NCBI GenBank assembly: GCA_963841715.1
Contig: CAWJDP010000001.1
Location: forward strand, 496,001-560,000
Reading direction: 5' to 3'
Length of the DNA: 64,000 bases
Source of the DNA: DASPWW01 sp963841715
GTDB lineage: Bacteria > Actinomycetota > Thermoleophilia > Solirubrobacterales > 70-9
The notes beneath the pieces were generated by a model. That model was not told the origin of the DNA. It saw only the letters and a list, made by a program, of their open reading frames with translations, and did not search any database. The position numbers and the translations under genes were made by a program. The stretch's first letter is position 1. Each line of letters begins with the position of its first letter. Of this stretch, positions 58,580-64,000 are shown one piece after another.

Positions 58580-61219
58580 GTGCGCGCCGCGCAGCCACAG
58601 GCCACGTTCAAGGTCGAGCCCTACGACTATTCCGCCGCGCGCGAGCTTGCCGGCGAGCTTGGGCTCTCGGATCCGATCGCCGTCACCCTCGTCCGCCGCG
58701 GATACCGGACCGTGGAGGAGGCGCGGCGCTTCCTCGACGCTGAGGAGCACCACGACCCGTTCGAGCTCGACGGGATCGAGGCGGCGGTCAAGCGGATCCT
58801 CGAGGCGGTCCGGGTGGGGCGCCGGATCACCGTCCACGGCGACTACGACGTCGACGGCGTCTGCTCGACCGCGATCCTGATCACCGCCCTGCGCGAGCTC
58901 GGGGCGGACTGCGACTGGCTGATCCCCGACCGCCTCGGCGACGGCTACGGGTTCACGATGGGGACGGTCGAGCGCCTGGTCGAGCGCGGGACGCGGCTTC
59001 TGGTCACCGCTGACTGCGGGATCACCTGCGCGGCCGAGGTCAAGGCCGCGAGAGGGGTGGGGATCGACACGATCGTGACCGACCATCACGCTCCCTCCGG
59101 CCCGCTGCCCGAGTGCCCGGTTGTCCATCCCGGGATCGGGGGCTACCCGTGCCCCGACCTGTGCGCGACGGGCGTCGCGCACAAGCTCTCGGCCGCGCTC
59201 CGCGAGCGCGCCGGGCTGAACTCCGACCTCGCCGAGGACGACCTCGACCTCGTTGCGCTCGCAACCGTCGCCGACCTCGTCCCGCTGCGGGGCGAGAACC
59301 GCACCCTCGTCCGCGAGGGGCTGGCGCAGGCGCGCCGCGCCCGGCGCGCGGGTCTCCGCGCGCTCGTCGCCGTCGCAGGGATCGAGCCATCGCGGCTTGA
59401 CGAGGGTGACTTCGCGTTTCGCCTCGCCCCGAGGATCAACGCCGCGGGGCGCCTGTACCGCGCCGACGCGGGCGTGGAGCTGATGCTGTGCACAGACGAG
59501 GGTCGCGCCGCGGAGATCGCGGCCGAGCTCGACCGCGTCAACCGCGAGCGCCGCGACGCCGAGCTCGGCGTGCTCGGGGGCGCCGAGGCCGCGCTTCGCG
59601 AGCTCCCCGAGGAGCTCGCCGACGCGCCCGCGCTCGTGCTCGCCGGTGAGGGCTGGCACCCGGGCGTGGTCGGGATTGTCGCCTCGCGCCTCGTCGAGCG
59701 CCACTGGCGTCCGGTCGTCATCGTCGGCCTCGACGGCACGGGTCGCGGCAGGGGCTCGGGCCGCAGCATCCCCGGCTTCGACCTGCTCGCGGGGCTGCGC
59801 GAGTGCGACGAGCACCTGGCGCGCTACGGCGGCCACAGCGCCGCCGCGGGGCTGGAGATCGAGGTCGGGAGGCTGGGCGCGTTCCGTGACGCATTCGTCG
59901 CCCACGCCCGCGAGACGCTCGGCGAGGGCGGGGGGGAGCGCAGCGAGATCGTCGACGCCGTCGTCGGCGCCGACCGCCTCGGACTCGACGTCGCCGAGGA
60001 GATCGAGCGCCTGTCGCCGTTTGGAGTCGGAAACCCCGGCGTGCGCCTGCTCGTCCCCGCAGCGCGGCTGCGCAACGTGCGGCCGATGGGGGAGGGGGAG
60101 AGACACGCGAGGTTCACGCTCGAGAGCGGCGCGGCGCGCGCCAGGGGGGTCGCGTTCGGCGTCAACGGGTCGCTGGCCTCGCTCGGCGACGCCCCGCGGG
60201 ACGTCGCGATCGAGCTCGAGCTGAACCAGTGGAACGGCTCGGTCGAGCCGCGGGTGCTGCTGAAGGACACCTACGCGCTCGACGCGCCCGAGAATGCGGA
60301 CGGCGAGGCGCCGGGGTGCGACGCGCCGGCGTGCGGGGAGGAGTGGCTGCGCCGCGCGCTCGCCGAGCGTGACGCACCTCTCGAACGGACCGGGCCAAAC
60401 GAACCCCGCCGCACCGGGCGCGAAGCGGAGGATGCGGCGGGATTTGCTCTGCGCGAGGTCGTTGAGTGCGCGCCCGGCTCGGGAGTCGCGACGCTCGCCG
60501 ACCTCGTCTCCAGCGGGGAGCCCGTGCTCGCCGTGTGCGCCGACGTGTCGCGCCGTCGCGAACTCGCGGAGCGCGCCGCCGAGCCGTCGCGCTTCGGCGG
60601 CGGATCGCCGTGCCTCGTCTGCGCCCGCTGCGACGAGCGAGCGGCGCGGGAGCGGATCGAGCGCCCCCTCGAAGCCGGCGGTGGGCTCTGCCTGCTCGAC
60701 TGGCCCGCGGTCACGCGCTTCCCCTCGCTGCCCGGGCGCTTCCGCCACGCCGTGCTCATCGATCCCGTCCCGAGCGAGGCGCTCGAGTCGCTTTTGCGTA
60801 ACGCCGATGTCTCGCCCGCGTATCTGCACCTCACGTGGGGCGAGTCCGAGACCGCCTTCGCGCTCCGCGTCCACGAGCGCGAGTGGGACCTGCGCCCGGC
60901 GCTCGCCGAGGTCTACCGGCTGCTGAGCGAAGGTGGGCCTGCCCGCGGGGAGGAGCTCGAGGCGATCCTCGCGGGTCCCGGCAGGCACCCGCGCAGCCCA
61001 GAGCAGGCCGGGCGCTGCGTGCGGGTCCTCGAGCAGCTCGGGCTCGTCGCCTGGGAGGGTGACGGGGCCAGGCGCGCGCTCCGGGTCGTATCCTCGGAGG
61101 GGACGGAGCTCGAACGATCGAGTGCCTTCGTCGCCTACGCGCGACGGCTCGAGGAGGGACGCAGATTCCTAAGCAGACAAAGGCAGCCAAGCCGAAGAAC
61201 CAGCGATCAACCCAGGTGA
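58580..61219 (+). CDS. recJ: Single-stranded-DNA-specific exonuclease RecJ, long form
   Basis: An 879-residue 5'-3' exonuclease of recombination and repair, well above the approximately 570 residues of E. coli RecJ. DHH-family motifs are complete: VHGDYDVDGVCSTAIL (about 92-107), VTADCGITCAAEV, VTDHHAP, CATGVAHKLSAAL and RINAAGRL. DHHA1-type RYGGHSAAAG follows. The OB-like domain ends near 590. A C-terminal extension of about 280 residues (CLVCARCDERAARERIE, YLHLTWGESETAFAL, a winged-helix-like end) is of unknown use. A REP-like 18-mer lies in frame in the linker (near residue 613). It overlaps rel by GTGA. Confidence 0.93.
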   Translation: MRAAQPQATFKVEPYDYSAARELAGELGLSDPIAVTLVRRGYRTVEEARRFLDAEEHHDPFELDGIEAAVKRILEAVRVGRRITVHGDYDVDGVCSTAILITALRELGADCDWLIPDRLGDGYGFTMGTVERLVERGTRLLVTADCGITCAAEVKAARGVGIDTIVTDHHAPSGPLPECPVVHPGIGGYPCPDLCATGVAHKLSAALRERAGLNSDLAEDDLDLVALATVADLVPLRGENRTLVREGLAQARRARRAGLRALVAVAGIEPSRLDEGDFAFRLAPRINAAGRLYRADAGVELMLCTDEGRAAEIAAELDRVNRERRDAELGVLGGAEAALRELPEELADAPALVLAGEGWHPGVVGIVASRLVERHWRPVVIVGLDGTGRGRGSGRSIPGFDLLAGLRECDEHLARYGGHSAAAGLEIEVGRLGAFRDAFVAHARETLGEGGGERSEIVDAVVGADRLGLDVAEEIERLSPFGVGNPGVRLLVPAARLRNVRPMGEGERHARFTLESGAARARGVAFGVNGSLASLGDAPRDVAIELELNQWNGSVEPRVLLKDTYALDAPENADGEAPGCDAPACGEEWLRRALAERDAPLERTGPNEPRRTGREAEDAAGFALREVVECAPGSGVATLADLVSSGEPVLAVCADVSRRRELAERAAEPSRFGGGSPCLVCARCDERAARERIERPLEAGGGLCLLDWPAVTRFPSLPGRFRHAVLIDPVPSEALESLLRNADVSPAYLHLTWGESETAFALRVHEREWDLRPALAEVYRLLSEGGPARGEELEAILAGPGRHPRSPEQAGRCVRVLEQLGLVAWEGDGARRALRVVSSEGTELERSSAFVAYARRLEEGRRFLSRQRQPSRRTSDQPR
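60419..60436 (+). repeat. REP-like 18-mer, copy C, inside the recJ coding region
   Basis: CGCGAAGCGGAGGATGCG lies in the loop region of a hairpin with perfect 8-bp arms CCCGCCGC (60405-60412) and GCGGCGGG (60434-60441). It is translated in frame as RTGREAEDAAG. Confidence 0.7.
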
Positions 61220-63585
61220 GGGACGGTCGTGACGGCAAGCGCTCGGCGCAGCGCAAGCGCGCCGCCCGCCGGCGCGGCGAGGTCGCGAATGAAGACGGAC
61301 ACGAGCGCGTGGGGATCACGGCGACGAACGGCGGCGTGCCCCCCGCCCCCGCCGATGAGGCCACGAAGGAGCTCAGCGGCCACGAGCGCGAGCTTCTCGG
61401 CGATCTGTTCGCGGTGGTCGAGGAGCACACGACCCCAGGGGCGGAGGGACTCGATCGCTCGGCGGTCGAGCGCGCGTTCGCGTTCGCCTGCGAGCGCCAC
61501 GCCGACCAGAAGCGGCGCTCGGGCGAGGAGTTCATCAATCACCCGCTCGAGGTCGCGAAGATCTGCGCCGGGCTCCGGCTCGACACCGAGACCCTGTGCG
61601 CGGCGCTGCTGCACGACACGGTCGAGGACACGAGCGCGAGCCTGAGCGAGGTTCGCGAGCGCTTCGGCGTCGCCGTCGCCCAGCTCGTCGACGGCGTCAC
61701 GAAGCTCACCGGGATCACCTTCCAGAGCCGCGACGAGAGCCAGGCGGAGAACTACCGCAAGATGATGGTCGCGATGGCCACGGACGTCCGGGTCATCCTG
61801 ATCAAGCTCGCCGACCGGCTCCACAACATGCGCACGCTGTCGGCGCTGCCGAAGCAGAAGCAGCTCGACAAGGCGCGCGAGACGCTTGAGATCTATGCGC
61901 CGCTCGCCCACCGCCTCGGTATCCACGCGATCAAGTGGGAGCTCGAGGATCTCGCCTTCGCGACGCTCCACCCGCGCAAGTACGACGAGATCAAGAAGCT
62001 CGTCTCGCAGCAGCGCGCCGAGCGCGAGCGCTACGTCACCGACGCAGGCCGGTTCCTGCGCGAGGAGCTGAAGGACGTCGGGATCGACGCCGAGATCTCA
62101 GGCCGCGCGAAGCACTTCTACTCGATCTACTCGAAGATGACCAAGAAGGGCCGGGAATTCAACGAGATCTACGACCTCACGGCGATGCGGGTCCTGGTCG
62201 ACTCTGTCAAGGACTGCTACGGCGCGATCGGGATCATCCACTCGATATGGAAGCCCCTGCCGGGGCGGTTCAAGGACTTCGTCGCGACCCCGAAGTCGAA
62301 CCTCTACCAGGCGCTGCACACCACGGTCATCGGGCCCCAGGGCCGCCCGCTCGAGATCCAGATCCGCACCCCCGAGATGCACGAGCTCGCTGAGTACGGC
62401 GTCGCCGCGCACGTGATCTACAAGGAGGGCGGCGCCGGCGCAGCCGATCCCGAGCGCGAGAAGATGACCTGGCTGCGCCAGCTGCTCGAGCTCGACTCCG
62501 ACGAGGACCCGACCGAGTTCCTCGAGTCGCTGAAGGTCGACCTGTTCGAGGACGAGGTGTTCGTGTTCACGCCGAAGGGAGAGGTCAAGAACCTCTCCGC
62601 CGGCTCGACGCCGCTCGACTTTGCCTACGCCGTCCATACCGACGTCGGCCACCGCTGCGTGGGCTCGAAGGTCAACGGGAAGATCGTCCCGCTCCACTAC
62701 CAGCTGAAGAGCGGCGACATCGTCGAGATCCTGACCGCGAAGCAGGAGCGCGGCCCCTCGCGCGACTGGCTCAGCCTCGTGCGAACGAGTCGCGCCCGCA
62801 ACAAGATCCGAGCCTTCCTCAAGCGCGAGCGGCGCGAGGACGCTGAGCACCGTGGCCGTGAGACGCTGCAGCAGGCGCTGAAGAAGCGGGGGCTGCCCCC
62901 GCAGAAGGTCGCCGGGTCCTCGCTTCTCGTCGACGTCGCGCGCGAGATGGGTTTTCGAAAGGCCGACGACTTCTACGTCGCCCTCGGCCAGGCGAAGATC
63001 CCAGCGCGGACGGTCGCGAACAAGGTCTTCCAGCGCCTCAAGCAGGGCGAGTCGGTCGGCGAGGACGAGGCCTCGCCGCTCGCGGGCGTGCTCGCGGGCC
63101 GCGACGCCCAGGCGCCGCGAATCCACGACGCCGCGAACTTCGGCATCCACGTCAAGGGCGTCGACGAGGTGATGGTGCGGCTGGCGAAGTGCTGTCGGCC
63201 CGTCCCCGGCGACGACATCGTCGGCTACGTCTCGCTGGGACGCGGGATCACGATCCACCGCGAGGACTGCAAGAACGTGAAGGCGCTGATGAAGGCGCCG
63301 GAGCGGTTCACCGACGTCTCCTGGGACGGCGACAACGAGACCTCGTACCGTGTCGAGCTGCAGGTCGACGCGTGGGATCGGACGCGCCTGCTCGAAGATC
63401 TCTCGCGGAGCTTCGCCGAGGCCGGCGTCAACATCCTCGAAGCAACCTGTACCGTCAAGCACCCGATGGTCAAGAACAGGTTCGTGGTCGAGGTCGGGGA
63501 CACCCAGCAGCTGAAGCAGTGCGTGAGCCGCCTCCGGCACATCGACTCGGTCTTCGACGCCTACCGCGTCACGCCGACGGGCTGA
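61216..63585 (+). CDS. rel: Bifunctional (p)ppGpp synthetase/hydrolase (RSH)
   Basis: A 789-residue long RelA/SpoT homologue controlling the stringent response. The hydrolase HD domain is complete (EEFINHPLEVAKICAGLRLD, ALLHDTVEDTSASL, ADRLHNMRTL). The synthetase domain has GREFNEIYDLTAMRVLVDSV, FKDFVATPKSNLYQALHTTV and LEIQIRTPEMHELAEYG. TGS (VFVFTPKGEVKNLSAGSTPL), a zinc-finger-like helical region with LAKCCRPVPGDDIVGYVSLG and a C-terminal ACT domain follow. Both activities look intact. The first 40 residues are basic and variable; a downstream start is possible. The GTG overlaps the recJ stop. Confidence 0.96.
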   Translation: MRDGRDGKRSAQRKRAARRRGEVANEDGHERVGITATNGGVPPAPADEATKELSGHERELLGDLFAVVEEHTTPGAEGLDRSAVERAFAFACERHADQKRRSGEEFINHPLEVAKICAGLRLDTETLCAALLHDTVEDTSASLSEVRERFGVAVAQLVDGVTKLTGITFQSRDESQAENYRKMMVAMATDVRVILIKLADRLHNMRTLSALPKQKQLDKARETLEIYAPLAHRLGIHAIKWELEDLAFATLHPRKYDEIKKLVSQQRAERERYVTDAGRFLREELKDVGIDAEISGRAKHFYSIYSKMTKKGREFNEIYDLTAMRVLVDSVKDCYGAIGIIHSIWKPLPGRFKDFVATPKSNLYQALHTTVIGPQGRPLEIQIRTPEMHELAEYGVAAHVIYKEGGAGAADPEREKMTWLRQLLELDSDEDPTEFLESLKVDLFEDEVFVFTPKGEVKNLSAGSTPLDFAYAVHTDVGHRCVGSKVNGKIVPLHYQLKSGDIVEILTAKQERGPSRDWLSLVRTSRARNKIRAFLKRERREDAEHRGRETLQQALKKRGLPPQKVAGSSLLVDVAREMGFRKADDFYVALGQAKIPARTVANKVFQRLKQGESVGEDEASPLAGVLAGRDAQAPRIHDAANFGIHVKGVDEVMVRLAKCCRPVPGDDIVGYVSLGRGITIHREDCKNVKALMKAPERFTDVSWDGDNETSYRVELQVDAWDRTRLLEDLSRSFAEAGVNILEATCTVKHPMVKNRFVVEVGDTQQLKQCVSRLRHIDSVFDAYRVTPTG

Positions 63586-63589
63586 CGCG

Positions 63590-64000
63590 GTGGCCTCGCG
63601 GCCGCCGGTCAGCGTCGTGGTCCCGTTTCTCGGCCGCGACGCCGACGCCGAGCTTATGGCCGAGCGGCTGGGCGGCATCCGCCTCCAGCGAGACGACGAG
63701 CTGATCGTCGCCGACAACACCGCCTCCGGCGCCGCCGCCGCGATCGCGACTCGCGGCGCGCGGGTGGTCCAGGCTCGCCGCGAGCGCTCCTCCTACCACG
63801 CCCGCAATTCCGGGGCCCGGGCCGCGAGCGGCGATTGGCTGCTGTTCATCGACGCCGACTGCCGTCCCGAGCCGGGGCTGATCGACGCCCACCTCGGCGA
63901 TCCCCCGCCCGGCCGCTGCGGCGCGCTGACCGGCGCGGTGCTGCCCGAGCGGGGCCAGCGCGCGCTCGCGGCTCGCTACGCGACCGACCGCGGCTTTCTC
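63590..64000 (+). CDS. Glycosyltransferase family 2, N-terminal part (cut by window edge)
   Basis: 137 residues are visible. The GT2/GT-A opening PPVSVVVPFLGRDADAELMA, the nucleotide-binding region DDELIVADNTASG, YHARNSGARAASGDWLLFID and the DXD-type metal motif FIDADCRPEPGL are present. It transfers a sugar from a nucleotide donor, target unknown. The GTG lies 4 nt after the rel stop codon. Confidence 0.88.
   Translation, partial: MASRPPVSVVVPFLGRDADAELMAERLGGIRLQRDDELIVADNTASGAAAAIATRGARVVQARRERSSYHARNSGARAASGDWLLFIDADCRPEPGLIDAHLGDPPPGRCGALTGAVLPERGQRALAARYATDRGFL

Noticed and set aside
1..64000. CRISPR arrays, rRNA genes, toxin-antitoxin pairs or restriction systems
   Set aside because: No regularly spaced repeats, rRNA-like sequence, small coupled toxin/antitoxin genes or methylase-nuclease pairs were found on either strand.

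Overview
The window is 64 kb of very GC-rich, densely packed bacterial chromosome. It contains two tRNA genes and one insertion sequence. I saw no rRNA, CRISPR array, integrase or defence locus. The order tlyA-nadK-recN-steA-mctB-like-pyrG followed by NUDIX and xerD matches the arrangement known from Mycobacterium (Rv1694-Rv1701). A fused SecDF, a DUF3866 gene beside an M20 peptidase and many short secreted proteins point to a deep-branching actinobacterium, most likely Thermoleophilia (Solirubrobacterales or Gaiellales). That placement is inference from gene content, not a phylogeny.

Layout. 1-6 kb: the 3' end of dxs, two envelope proteins, a metallo-beta-lactamase/double-rhodanese protein and a cyclopropane-fatty-acyl synthase. 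6-9.4 kb: three envelope genes (PGRP-type amidase, lipoprotein, serine beta-lactamase-like protein) bracketed by two nearly identical 60-bp direct repeats, with a large cruciform-forming sequence inside the right edge. 9.8-18 kb: the intact tlyA-to-pyrG block. 19.3-23.9 kb: M20 peptidase, DUF3866, NUDIX, xerD and mutM. These five genes are recognisable by motif but carry many frameshifts packed into about 3.6 kb, which looks like a poor-quality sequence patch. 23.9-30.2 kb: P1 peptidase, recO, an SDR, dgt, dnaG, an HTH/HNH protein and tRNA-Asn. 30-45.9 kb: an accessory stretch with glycosyltransferases, methyltransferases, SDR, secreted proteins, tRNA-Met, a decayed serine hydrolase, an LLM oxidoreductase/nitrilase pair, MFS transporter, NlpC/P60 protein and YHYH protein. 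45.9-46.9 kb: an intact IS481-type element. 47-51 kb: RpiR regulator, pdxS-pdxT (vitamin B6 synthesis) and an M29 aminopeptidase. 51-64 kb: a broken AHSA1 gene behind an intact operator, then yebC-ruvCAB (Holliday junction processing), a zinc ribbon-PAS protein, secDF (protein export), recJ, rel (ppGpp metabolism) and the start of a GT2 glycosyltransferase.

Gene expression. Twelve genes have a TANNNT box 6-8 nt before the start codon, the signature of leaderless transcription known from actinobacteria. This was used to choose several starts. Many genes inside operons overlap by ATGA or GTGA, implying translational coupling.

I do not see a clearly new multi-gene system. The least explained features are the repeat-bounded envelope cassette with its cruciform, a three-copy 18-bp palindromic repeat family (one copy inside recJ), a hairpin in the insertion sequence that buries the transposase start site, and a small C-rich RNA candidate ahead of yebC.
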